Assembly (NCBI GenBank): GCA_029817715.1
Contig: JARUPY010000158.1
Span: forward strand, 124,001 to 188,000
From: Melastoma dodecandrum
Lineage: Eukaryota; Streptophyta; Magnoliopsida; Myrtales; Melastomataceae
Direction: 5' to 3'
DNA: 64,000 nucleotides
The notes under the pieces are model-generated. The model was given only the letters and a program-made list of their open reading frames with translations, made no database searches and was not told where the DNA came from. This document shows positions 48,401-60,093 of the stretch, one piece after another (the first letter of the stretch is position 1; each line of letters opens with the position of its first letter). The position numbers were made by a program, and so were the translations under genes.

Positions 48401-49409
48401 GATTTCGTTCCTAGTGTTGTATGTTGATGATATACTTCTGATAAGCAATGATATCCCTAGCCTAGAGTCTACTAAGACTTGGCTGGGAGAGTGTTTCTTC
48501 TATGAAAGATCTTGGGGAAGCGACTTATGTCTTAGGTATTAGATTATACCGAGATAGACAAAATAGATTGCGGGTTTGAGTCAAAGTATGTATATTGACA
48601 AGGTGCTGAATAGATTCAGCATGCAAGATTCCAAGAGAGGATTCTTGCCAATGTCACATGGTGTACATCTTTCCAAGTCTATGTATCCGAAGACACATGA
48701 GGAGAGAGGTAGCATGAGCAAAATACCTTATGCCTCGGCTATAGGGTCCATTATGTATGCCATGATTTGCACTCGACCCGATGTCTCGTATGCTTTAAGC
48801 ATGACAAGTAGGTATCAGTCAGATCCTGGAGAGGGTCATTGGACTGTAGTAAAGACTATCCTCAAGTATCTTAGAAGAACAAAGGACATGTTCTTAATTT
48901 ATGGAGGAAATGAGGAGTTAGTTGTCAGAGGATATACTGACGCTAGTTTCCAAATAGATCGGGATGATCTGAAATCGCAGCAGGGTTATGTGTTTTGCTT
49001 GACTGGTGCAGTTGTATGTTGGAGGAGTTCTAAGCAGGAGACAGTTGCAGATTCTACAGCTGAGTCCGAGTACATTGTAGCTTCCCAAGCGGCAAACGAA
49101 GCTGTGTGGATCAAGAACTTCATAGCGGAGCTTGAAGTGGTTCTGAGCATTATTGACCCAGTGACATTATACTGTGACAACAATGCGGCCATAACGCAGG
49201 CCAAGGAGTCGAGGTCTCACCAACGATCCAAGCACGTACTGCGGAAATATCACATCCTCCAAGAGATTGTTCAGAGGGGTGACGTGTTGGTTAGCAGAGT
49301 TGATACAAGCGAGAATATCGCGGACCCACTCGCAAAGGCCTTACCTCTGCAGAAACATGAGACCCATGTGAGGAGCCTAGGACTTCGAGTCCATAGTGCT
49401 TGGCAATAG
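45476..49409 (+). pseudogene. Gag-pol of the complete copia, multiply broken
   Basis: Gag starts at the ATG at 45476 (SLRSILEKENILISSNFLDW). The first stop is about 45938. The zinc knuckle at about 46246 reads CFHYGKKGHWKKNC, where the second cysteine is Tyr. Protease remnants (SSSHICANL) are near 46390. GAG-pre-integrase LWHCRLGHVNEKRIARLL and CEAC lie at 46760-46870, and the integrase core IHSDVCGPLPVQ at 46940. RT spans 47900-48540 with GCKWIFKKKID, YGLKQASRSW and VLYVDDILLISND. RNase H spans 48576-49409 with ADSTAESEYIVAS, YCDNNAAI and NIADPLAKALP. At least seven frame breaks separate these pieces. Confidence 0.92.
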
Positions 49410-49423
49410 TGCAAGTGGGAGAT

Positions 49424-51031
49424 TGTTAATGTATGCACGTATGTGCCAAGACACTTTAATATATTTGTGGATAAATAATTAAAAAAGGCGAGTATTTATC
49501 GTTGATTATTTTACTTTTCTGCACGTAAAATTATTAATGATAAAGTCCCACAGATTATTGAGTATATTAATCCGAAATAGTCCGTGATCGAATAGATGTT
49601 TAGAAGGGACATGGACATCTCGATCATCGCTAAGAATACTTGAGGTCAAGATAGACCAAGGGATAGTGTATCCAAGTTATACATAGGGGTACCCTAAGAT
49701 TAAGGATACTGGACACGACCCGATTAAGAGGATACCACATATTGAACATCATTGGTCAATCTTCTTTATGGACGAGTGTAACTGATCTTTTGACTTGAGA
49801 CATTACTTATTCTATGCGTGGAATTTGTGCACTTTGACGTCGTTAAAAGCTGTCTTTAACCGGATTGTCAGTAATCGATTGTTGGGTGTGTGACAAAGCG
49901 TAGAGAGAATAATGTTGAGTCAAGATAGGATTCATCGCTTTTTTGGATTAGAGAGTTGATATCTAGGCCACTTGATAGAGATATTAGTGACTCTAAAATC
50001 CATGGCCAAGGGAGAAATGTTATACATTCAAGAGAGTCTATTATATCTTGGTAATCAAGTAAAACAATTAATTCGGTGATGATGTATTTTGCGCCGAATT
50101 AATTGGGATGTCGGTTAGATGAAGAGATTGAATTACACGGTAATCGGTTCATAGTGGTTTATGATTTATGATCATTATCCTAACACATTGGGTGGCTAAA
50201 AACTGTTGCTAAACGGTTACCTTAGTTTGTGTGTGGATAGACACTGCCTTCGTGTATAGGACCTAGAGGGTCGCATGCATAGCACGTCGACACGAACATT
50301 ATATTTTGATTATTTTAGTGGATACTAAAATTAATCATTTTATTTTAGAATTAGAATTAATTGGATTATTAATTTATTCTGAAATATCGTAAGCAAATAA
50401 ACAGACCAAGATCGAGTATGCATTTAAAATAAGTATTTGATATTTTATTTGAGTAAATTAATATTTGATTAAATTTAATAATGTATATTTATTTATTTAT
50501 TCTTTAAAGGAGAATGATACGTTATTATGGAAATAAGTTAAGTTTCCTCTGACGTTACGTTTGTTTAAATAAAATGAAAAAGAAAAGAAACGTAACAAAC
50601 AATCAATAAGAGAAAGTTATGGCAATTGTCTGTTTTTATTAAAAGAAAATAAAAGGAAAGAAGATGTAAGAGTGGAGGTGAGTCTGACTGTCAAAGAACC
50701 AAAAAAAGGAGAGATAGGTAGGGATAGCCAGAGGATCATGGGAGAGTCTTAGATTTTTGCTTCCAAAATAAAATATTATTCCGGCGATCCAAGAGGCTAG
50801 CACATAAGGTATCGTCGAGAGATTCGTGATCGTGTGAGCGTGGATATCGCTAGAAGAGTCACACGTGGGGCTCTTGATTTCGTGTCTCTATTTTGTTTTA
50901 CCGAAATTTCGAGGTACGTTTCCGGGTAAGGTTAATTTGTTATCTAAATATATTATACGTACCACGATAGATCCTGTTATTTTGGGCACAATATTAATAA
51001 TTTTTTATTCCGCTGCGCCCTAAAATTAACA
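49424..51031 (+). repeat. 3' LTR of the complete copia
   Basis: 1608 bp, starting TGTTAATGTATGCACG right after the purine tract at 49411-49423 and ending CCTAAAATTAACA. It is about 30 bp shorter overall than the 5' LTR because of simple-repeat and small indel differences. Confidence 0.9.
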
Positions 51032-51036
51032 GCCTT

Positions 51037-52248
51037 ATCCAGTACCAACAACGGACACTCCCGAATTCTGGGGTGAGTTAGTCTCTAGGGTTGCCTCATG
51101 CCTGTGAGGCCTCCTGTGTGGTAGTGACTTTGTTTTTCAGTTAGTTTGCGACTAGGAGCTAAAGTCGGTTTGGCATACATAACTTCTTACCATTACAGAC
51201 TGTTTGATTGTGTTGGACAGGTCATGTGATTTGTATAAGCTCCTTTCAGCCTAGCACTTGCATGAGATTATGACGACACTAAGATTCGGGCCTGTTCCCA
51301 ATGCTCAATTGGTTGGCGCCTCGACTCGAGCATCGGGCACTACGGATGAGATTGAGATAGATCCTCTCTTGATTCTTAATTCGGTCCGTCCGGATCCTCA
51401 TCGATCGTCTTCGTGCTCCTTATGAAGCGACGAGCAAAAAGCGGAGCATGATCCATAAGATAAAGTTTCAAGAGAATTCGGACCAGCTTGTGTCGCCTTC
51501 CCCAACCATGATAGCTCCGTTACAATAACTTTAACCTAGGAGTCGCCACCGACTTATTTTTATATACTGTTTAAGTTGGAAAAACAATTGGTTCGGGGAT
51601 TCCTATTACTAGCTTTCACACTAACATGCGGTGACGTTTCTAAAACATGTCTCTGGTTATGGGTGTTGGACCCGATCCGGGCGTTAAACTGAACTCAGTC
51701 AATGCCTGGACTAATGTGAGATTATTACAAGCGCAATAACTTACAAATATTTAGATGAAAGTAGGGAGATTGATGGTGACCGTGAACGTATGCACTTGGA
51801 CCCACGATCCGTTACGATTGGACAAAAGAAAAATCGGGAGGCCTGCACTTTTCTCATGTATTCGAGGCCAGTCGAGATGGCATTTCATCGACCGTCTTGA
51901 ATTCCTCGAAATTATCGTTCTATTCTTAATGCAAAATGAAATGAAAATTTGGTCGGATGAAAACAAGAATTATATAAAAATGTTGTATGAAACAAGAATT
52001 AAAAATAAGTTAATGAAAAAGCAAATTAAACCCACGACAATCTCACCCACGATAATTAAACGATCCTCACGAAGATGTGGTGTGGCCACGCTAGAATGGC
52101 CGCCGGACCCTTTAAGACCAATCACGGATTAGGAAAGCTCAACAGAAAGGTTGATGCGCGATGAGGACTGGTGTTGACTAACTAGAAATGCGTGGCAAGA
52201 ACTTTGCCGTCTAATTGGAAACAGTTTTGGCATCCCCATTCTCATCTA
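51037..52248. other. LTR relic and TNL upstream region
   Basis: 51404-51730 is a fragment of a Gypsy-type LTR that also occurs at 56195-56330 in the same orientation and at 59330-59660 in the opposite one (shared features: gcggagcatgatcc, cgtgtcgcctt, taacctagg, ggacccgatccgg). The rest up to 52248 is the presumed TNL promoter side, with no clear TATA-type element singled out. Confidence 0.6.
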
Positions 52249-55200
52249 ATGGCTGCTTCTTCTTCAAAGTCCCGGAAAAATTTTGGAGTCTTTGTAAGCT
52301 TCAGGGGTATCGATGTCCGTCACACCTTCATCAGCCGGCTCTACGAGAAGTTGCGCAACAAGGGCATCTACACTTTCAAGGACAGCGAGGGGCTCGAGCA
52401 GGGAGACAGGAGAGGGGAGCTCTTCGACGCCATCAAAGGATCTCGCATCGCCGTCGTCACCTTCTCTGATAACTACACTCGATCCAAGTGGTGTCTTAAC
52501 GAGCTGGCGAAGATAATGGAGTGTCAGAATCTGGGGAAGATCATCGTGCTCCCGGTATTCTATAAAGTGAGCCCGGCAGAAGTGAGATTGCACGAGAAGG
52601 AGGATGGTTTGAAAGGATGCTATCAGCTTGCAGTGGAGGACATGGTGCACGGAACAGAGATGGCGAATATTTGGCGGAAGGCACTTTGGGAAGGCGGCGA
52701 TTTGATCGGCGAAGTTGTACGGGAAGGGTAAGTAGACGTGCTCGAAAACCCTGATTTTCGCTTTCCTTTAGAGATCATGAGTCATTGTTAACATTTCAAA
52801 TTCTCTGAGAGCTCCTTAATGTTCCTCGCTTTCAGGGAAGATGAAGGTCCAGTTTTTCAAAGAATCATAGAAAAGGTCTTGAAGATACTGAATCGCGTAC
52901 CTATGGAAGTTGCCAAGTATCCTACCGGGATAAATTCTCGTCTAGAGGATGTTAGGCCGCTACTGCATATGACTCCTCATGTCGATGAGGTCTTCATGAT
53001 AGGAATCCATGGAATTGGAGGTGGGGGGAAGACTACCCTTGCTAAGGCCATATGCAACGATATCGCAGATAATTTCGACGACTGGTGCTTTCTTCAGGAT
53101 GTAAGAACGACGGATCTCGTGCTTTTGCAGAAAACACTTTTGCGTCAGTTGTTAAGGGAACCAAACTTTTCTGTGCCTAGCGTCGATCTAGGGAAGCATC
53201 TTATCAAGGAAAGATTGTGTCATAAAACAGTCCTGGTTATTATCGGCAACGTGGACAACTCGGATCAGCTCGATGCACTGGCCGGAGATCTCGACTGGTT
53301 CGGTAAAAGGAGCAGTGTTATTATTACGACGAGAGACAGACACGTGCTTGTTTCAGCTCCTGTTCAACATGTCTACGAAATACCTTTACTAGACAGAAGT
53401 GAAGCCGAAAGTCTTTTCCGATGCCATGCCTTTCATGATGGGCAGGAAAATGTAAAGATAGATGATCTTCTCATTGATCGTTTCTTGGATTATGCAGCTG
53501 GGCTTCCCTTGGCACTCGTGGTGCCAGGCGCATTCTTAATCCGTAGAAAGGAGCTGGAATGGAAAAGCACATTGGAAAAGCTCGACAAAATTCCTGAGAA
53601 AACCATAAACGCAGTGTTGAAAATAAGTTTTGACGGTCTTGATGATCAGCAAAAAGAGATTTTCTTGGACATAGCATGCTTCTTCAAGGGTTGGAAGAGA
53701 GACCAGGTGACGAAAATCCTCGATAGTTGTGGTTTTGAGGCGATGATAGAAACCGAGGTCCTGATAGAGAGATGCTTGGTCACTGTAGAGGACGACAATT
53801 TCCGTATGCATGATCTATCGGAGGTGATGGGTAAAAGTATAGTCCGTGATGAAAAATCTACTGGCCTTCCTAGCAGGATATGGTCGGACAAAGATTTTCT
53901 TCGTGTTTTGTCAGATGATGTGGTAAAAGACTTTCATATATCATAATCTATCGAGTTATCACTCACCCAGATGATCGAATGATAATCGCCTTTTTATGTC
54001 GTAACAGGTGCCGGAGAATTATGCAGTAAAAGGTATTGTGCTGGATTTGGCTAAGAAACAGAAGAAACTCATCAAATCGAATACTTTCCAGTTCTCGAGA
54101 AGGCTAAGGCTGCTCATAATCCGAAATGCCTTCGATCCCAAGGAGCCATTGAACTTTCCAAGTGAACTACGATGGCTCGAGTGGCCGGCATACTCAGCGT
54201 CGACCATGAGCTTTGGAGCTTTCAGCCAACTCGTCGGACTTGATATGCAGAGGAGCAAAATTGAGGGAACAAGTGGGGAGGTCCATTTCCTTTTCTACTA
54301 TAATTTTTTGTTCGATGTTCTCCGACCGAAATCATCAAATATAGTTTGATAGATAATATAATTCGCATGATTACTACTATGCATTCAGCAGGAATCCGAC
54401 CGACCAATAGAAGGAGGAGAAGACGAAGATGAAGAAGAGCAGGAATTCGAGGAACTGAAGTACGTGAACTTGAGCGGCTGTAAATTGCTTAAGACACTTC
54501 CCCACCTTTCGAAGAGTTCGAAGCTGCAGGAATTGATCCTCCAGGGGTGTGTGAATCTGATTTCGCTCGATGAGGCGATCGGATCCCTTGAAGAAATCAT
54601 CCACCTGAACCTATCAGGATGTCGCATGCTCTCCACCTTTCCAAGCTCCCTGAAATCAAAGCATTATCGAACTCTTAATTTTTCCGGTTGCCTCAAACTC
54701 GCTCGATTCCCAGATATTGACGAGGAGCTCGAGTTCCTCAATGAGCTCTTCTTGGATGGAACTGCCGTGAAGGAACTGCCAAATTCCATTGTCAACCTCG
54801 TAGCAGTTAAACACTGGAGCATGAACTCATGCAAAGAGCTCTCTTTCATCCCTGCCAGTATAAGTAGTTTGCAGAAACTCGAGGTTTTGTGGCTGAGTAA
54901 CTGCGAGAATCTGGAAGAAGTTCAGGGACTTCCTCCTCATCCCATTAGGGTTGACATGGATGGCTGCCGAAGGCTTAGAACATTTCCGAGACTCCACACA
55001 TTCATGAGCAAGTCCCCGACAAGTCAATACGTGGATTTATCCGGCTGTCAGAATTTGGGCTCGGCCTATATGAATGAATCGCTGCCGTATCAGGTCCCTA
55101 ACATCCCTCTCTCCTTTCCCTCTCATTTCATTGATGCGTGACCGAGTTCGTGTCATTAATCTCTTTAAACAACAGGAGGTTCGCAAGTTCCAGGGGGAAG

Positions 55201-55529
55201 TCCGCGTCCTTCTTCCTACAGAGGACATTCCGCACTGGATGAATTTCCAAACAACCGAATGTGGATCGAGATACCGATTGACTCTTCCAGAGGGCATGCT
55301 GGTGGACAATATATTAGGTTTGGCGCTGGCAGTCAATTTCGAAGTCGAGCCAAGGTGCAGGAGAGGTGAAACCATCATGGGAGTTCTCAGCAGGAGACGT
55401 TTGACATTAACATTAGTTATAAATGCAACAAAATCAATTCAATTGAAGAAACCGTGGTGGTCACTCATTACTAGATACCGTTTCCTTTCCACGTGGATCG
55501 TTATTGAGAAATTATTACGTGGATGGTGA
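52249..55529 (+). CDS. TIR-NBS-LRR (TNL) disease-resistance protein, five exons
   Basis: Exons 52249-52727, 52836-53922, 54008-54280, 54392-55093 and 55176-55529 join in frame for 964 residues, typical for a TNL. Family proteins are cytosolic/nuclear immune receptors whose TIR domain cleaves NAD. The TIR domain (about 12-150) begins FGVFVSFRGIDVRHTF and contains SKWCLNEL with the conserved Glu. The NB-ARC domain has P-loop GIGGGGKTT (219-227), RNBS-B SSVIITTRDRHVL, GLPLAL (382-387) and MHD (484-486). The kinase-2 motif reads VLVIIGNVD (about 292-300) instead of LDDVD. The LRR region (exons 3-4) has LKYVNLSGCKLL-type repeats after an acidic EDEDEEEQE stretch, and exon 5 looks like a C-JID/post-LRR domain (VRVLLPTEDIPHWM). 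An upstream in-frame ATG (52192) exists; I chose 52249 because it directly precedes the TIR. The last intron (donor 55094, GTCCCT) is the least certain junction. Confidence 0.85.
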
Positions 55530-56194
55530 ATATTTCGATCGTTTAGGGAATCAAGAATGAATTTTTTTGAGTTTGAATTATTTTATTATTTAAAAATATC
55601 TTTATTTTATATAAGACATGTACTATTTAATTTTATGTGATGGCACTCCTCACTTTTTGTGGACCACGAAATTCTTAATTGATAGAAGAAGTTGTGCTTA
55701 TCTTTTAGTCGCAGTTCACAAAACGTATGAATGTGTCTCTTAACAAAAAAGAACACCGTAGAACATAATATTCAAATTTTCGTAAAGATTATAAACATTT
55801 TGTATGTATATATAAATATTTTATGTCTGGAAAAAAATCTTTCACAAAATATTTTGTATGTTGCCTTTGATAATTTTTTTAGAATTGATTTGACTTTTGA
55901 GTGACAACTCAATACAATTTTATCGTATTGTACTGAATGCATGTGCTACTTTACCAATTTGCTGCTTCTAAATACAAAATAAAATTAAACATATAATTTG
56001 TAAAGTAACTACAAATGAATCGTATTATACATAATTTTTTTTCTATGATTACAAATTTCTTATTGTCTTTAAAAAAAAATGTATCGAGAGAAATCACATA
56101 AAATACATTTAAATTGTTCACATGTGTATGCATGCCATCGGCCCTTGCGTGCACATGCTATTCGGAATTCGTGAGGATACAAGTCTGCATTCCG
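55530..56194. other. AT-rich region downstream of the TNL gene
   Basis: No gene, terminal repeat or recognisable transposon was seen. The first part presumably contains the TNL 3' end. Confidence 0.45.
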
Positions 56195-56330
56195 AGTGCT
56201 TCTTAAAAGGCGAGGGGCGATAAGCGAAGCATTATCCGTAAAAGGAAGCTTAGAGCGAATTTGGAGGGGCTCGTGTCGCCTTCACCCGATGGCTCCGTTT
56301 AAAGATTTTGATGTTGCTTAACCTAGGTAA
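56195..56330. repeat. Gypsy-type LTR relic fragment
   Basis: gcttcttaaaaggcgagggg through gctcgtgtcgcctt and taacctaggta matches 51404-51560 in the same orientation and 59490-59660 in reverse complement. Only a fragment is present. 56331-56800 holds no gene I recognise and may be more of the same relic. Confidence 0.7.
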
Positions 56331-56800
56331 ATGTCACAGAGGTAGAACCACTGTCAAGTAAATTCCCTCTATGGGCATCATGTCTCGCTCTCGAGCACGA
56401 CCAACCTATTCACAACGAAAGCTCATAAGTGTTTTTAGGTGAAGGATACCCTTTGTGTTTCACTAAAAATTCCCGAATACAAGTTATCTGTCCACGCTCC
56501 TTAACAAGCCCTCTTATAGGGGTTGTGGCTGTACACTAACTATTACATCATTTCACTAAGAGAAATATGGCTTCAGGGAGTACCCAACGCAACTGCCTTT
56601 AACCGCCTCTGGGGTTCCCTACCTTTGGAAGAGGACCCCCTCACAATAGACATGACCCTCCAAGGACACCAGTCCATGGAACACAACACTTCAACGCATC
56701 GATGATCTTCAGTCAGCCCGTGCCTCTTCACTGGCACACCCTTACGCGACCCGTCATGTATGTTCGTGCCTCCCTCACGAACATTGCTCATGAAGCCTTC

Positions 56801-59800
56801 TGTAATACCCTAAATTTTTTTCAATGATTTTCCTTCATTTATTTTATTAAGTTTTTAAGTAAAAAATTACAAAAACCCATTCAAATTGAAGCCCTAGCCC
56901 ATGTACATGGACATGGACCTTCAATTTCGTGAATGACATGGCCAAGGTCCATTTAAATGCCCAACTTTATGGCAACTTTTTCAAGCGACGAATTTTTATT
57001 TTATTTTATTTGTCATTATCTTCATTCAATCAAAATCATCTGCATTGATCAGGTTTAATTGATTCATCGTATCCCATTTGATTATTTTTCCTTTCCTGAA
57101 TTCTCATCAGATGATTTGAGAGAAATTACCCAAAAATAGATAAACAATCACTCTTTTCTTTTATCACAAAATTTTTACTTTCTCTGTATGGCTGAAAATC
57201 CTCTTTGGATTTTTAGAAACATCCATTCGACAATTAGGAACCAGACGTAAAAAAAATCAAAGATTCCCCATCAGAGAATCTCTGAAATCCTAAGAGCCAA
57301 AATCTCCCCACCCCCATCAGACGACAGCCCTTCAGAGACGTCCCTCACCTCCAGACATGCTCCACCCCCTCTAAAAACCGAAGGCCAACTCCTCTGGAAA
57401 TCGAAGATAAATTCCTCTACATACAACCGGAGGCCAACTCCTCCCGAAGTACACATAGGAACCGGAGCCAAGGACTCCCCCTCTCCAGTCCTGACAAGCG
57501 AATGCTTCCTGACCCAACCGGTGCCAACTACCAGCCGACACCCACCCGGTGTCGTTCATCTTCCTCGGGCCACCCCGGGGCGAGGTCACCCCTCGGTGAG
57601 ACCTCCTCTCACTTTTCTAACTCCATCATGCTGCTACCATGTTCAATACGCTGACTCCGTCGTTCCCTTTCTTCTTTGGACTACCACACACACCATTGTG
57701 TGAGGAACGAGCCTTCGAATAAGATCATGACAGCCGAAGTTACAGACAAGGGACAGCCAGTGCGCCACCTTCCTCCGGTATTAGATCACAGCGGAAAAAG
57801 GTCGTAATAATTTAAACTCCTCTCTAAATACATTTTCATATGTCTCTTAAACTTCAAAGCTTTCACAGTAGCTTTGGGGTCGATTTTACGTTCATTTGTA
57901 GCACCGAAGTGTAGGGACATCTCCCGGCCTTCTATTTCAATTGTTTTCTGTAGGAACGCCTCCAAAAGCTAGTTTTTTCGAAGAGGTTATGGACGTTTTC
58001 GAGCCTTGAACCCAAAATGTCAAATGATCTACAATGAGTAATGATCTTGGGATATTTTTATTTTAATTTTTTGTTGATCGAGGATGGGTTATTCCCCCCA
58101 AAACGGCCGCCACTTTCGCTGTCCGCAGTAGGACAGCCTGTTGCATTGTTGTTTCTAGGAAAGTTTCGAGAGATCGAATTGTTGGATCTTGCTCAAAAGT
58201 TTCGGAGATAAACTAGACTTTAAGACGGTTCTATTAATATATATATCAACCGTTGACATTTTTTACATAATACAAAATAATCTTTCAAACAGACTGTATA
58301 CTCAGTAAAGTCTGTTGAATGTCGCTATCCTGTTCTTTATAAAATAACGGCAGATCCCACCATTGCATCATCGCCAAATTTTGTAGATGTGTTCTTCATT
58401 TTATCTAATGATTTTGACATATCATGGACATTTTTTCGTTTTTAGGATGTAAAGTTTTTCATTTTTCTTCCCTAAACTTTACCTAGCTGAAGTCAGACCG
58501 AGTCTACCAAATGGTCAGACCATTTACACTTGTATATCTTACGATCCAACCGTTGGATCCACGTGAAATTTTTTACAAACATTCTTCGTAGTTTTACCTT
58601 TCTGTAAAGTTCTTTTGCACTTTGATCGGACATTTGAGGACCTAGATATGATAGGAAAAACCCTTTCTGTGCAAACTGTTCCGTTTTTTCGGAGAACCAC
58701 CTTGGTTCCTAGATCTTGAGATATTGCATCGTTAGATTTTCATAAAATTATACATGCATACTCATCATTATGTTTTAGATCTTTTGGTTTACATTTCGAT
58801 TCAGTCGGACAATCCTAACCAAAGTTATAATACATTTTTCTGAATAGTGCGCAATCTGTATTCGTTGTGATTCGTGATTACGTAACCCTTTGTAATATGA
58901 TTACATGTGAAGTCTTGTGGTCTACTATCTCGCATAGCTTACACTCTACTTTTTTGTCCATGCATGTATAATGAACGCGCAAATTTCGAAGGCCCAACTG
59001 GAACGTCTCTCGAAGGTGCGTGTATCAGATGTGTGAATCTTTCCACGTTTAAAACCGTGATGTCAAGACCATCAAGCGGTTCCCACCACATGAGGTAAAA
59101 AAGGGAGCTGCAAACCTCCCCGAAAAGATACAAAATCCACTTGTTACAGACTCTGGGTCCAAGTTTATAGGCCCGCAGTCACCATCCTTCCCCGCGCCCT
59201 TTGATCTCAATAATTGTATGTGCTTGACCGCATGCCTTAGGCTCATAGGCTTATCATCGCATGTTGTTTGCCAAACACACATAAGTTTGGGCCCAAAAAG
59301 CCCGAATCGGGTCAAACGCCCGTAAAACATTAACATGAGTCTGACGTTATGGCCGGATCGGGTCCAACACCCGTTAACAAAGAACAAACTTTTGAAGCAA
59401 ACGACACGTTTTCGCATGTTTAAATGTAAGAGTTAGTAATTAGGAATCCTCGAATCTACTATGGTTTTCTGACTTAAACCAAGCCTTTAAAATTAAGTCG
59501 GTGGCGACTCCGTATAAGTTTACCTAGGTTAAACAACGACAACTTTTCTACGGAGCCATTTTGGATGAGGAACGGACGACACGAGCCGCTCCCGATTTCT
59601 CCCGAAAGTTCCTTCTTTGGATCATGCTCCGCCTTTCGCCCGCCGCCTCTTAGGAAAAAAGAGACGGTCGGCGAGGGTCCGAGCAGGCCCGGTTAGAAAC
59701 CCAAGGAGGGATCACCCAATTCCCTTCCGCAGCGTCCGACGCTCGAGTCGTAACGTCGACCGGTTGGGCCTTGGAGAGTGGGCCCGGATCCTCGAGGCGT

Positions 59801-59891
59801 TCGAACCGCCACGCGCGTGCTTGGCTGGAAGGCCCGCGTACACCTTCCACGAACTGTGCCTTCACAGTCCCATGCCCTCGGGCATGGGACA
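56801..59891 (-). repeat. Probable 3' LTR of the Gypsy element
   Basis: The right boundary is set by the polypurine tract. The left boundary is chosen because TGTAATACCC at 56801 gives TG…CA ends and an LTR of 3091 bp. Its partner lies outside the window, so the left edge is a guess. Inside are a C-rich stretch (57280-57620) and a copy of the LTR motif shared with 51404-51730. No gene was recognised in it. Confidence 0.5.
59867..59890. repeat. Perfect 11-bp inverted repeat at the Gypsy LTR terminus
   Basis: GTCCCATGCCC (59867-59877), a 2-bp spacer, then GGGCATGGGAC (59880-59890). It lies exactly at the LTR end next to the polypurine tract. Confidence 0.9.
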
Positions 59892-60093
59892 AACCTCCCC
59901 CACTAGAGGAAGTCGACGCCGTCTCTAGATACACCCCTCGTTCAAACTACCACAAAGTGTTTCCTTTTCCCACGTCGTATCTGCAACATCTATACCCTTC
60001 CAATGAATCAAGAGCTCGGTCCGCTGATTTTTCTTACCTGTCCCAAGACTCGGTGATCAAGGATCCTCTCAATTTGAACATCATACTATTCCC

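Larger units (their letters stand above)
42425..51036 (+). mobile_element. Complete Ty1/copia element with target duplication GCCTT
   Basis: The element proper is 42430-51031 (8602 bp), with LTRs 42430-44068 and 49424-51031, both ending ccctaaaattaaca. GCCTT lies on both sides (42425-42429 and 51032-51036). A primer-site-like TGGCTTCAGAGCC follows the 5' LTR (44071-44083) and a purine tract (gcaagtgggagat) precedes the 3' LTR. Gag-pol between them is full of stops and frameshifts, so the element is dead. Confidence 0.94.

Noticed and set aside
52192..52248. Alternative upstream start for the TNL protein
   Set aside because: It adds 19 residues with no TIR features. The ATG at 52249 directly precedes the typical Ser/Lys-rich start of a TIR domain.
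57280..57720. Proline-rich open frames in the C-rich part of the Gypsy LTR
   Set aside because: Short, overlapping frames on both strands with biased composition and no recognisable domain.
59504..59520. TGGCGACTCCG as a primer-binding site of a plus-strand Tat/Ogre-type element
   Set aside because: The sequence before it does not end in CA, and all coding pieces to the right are on the minus strand. It is better explained as internal LTR sequence.
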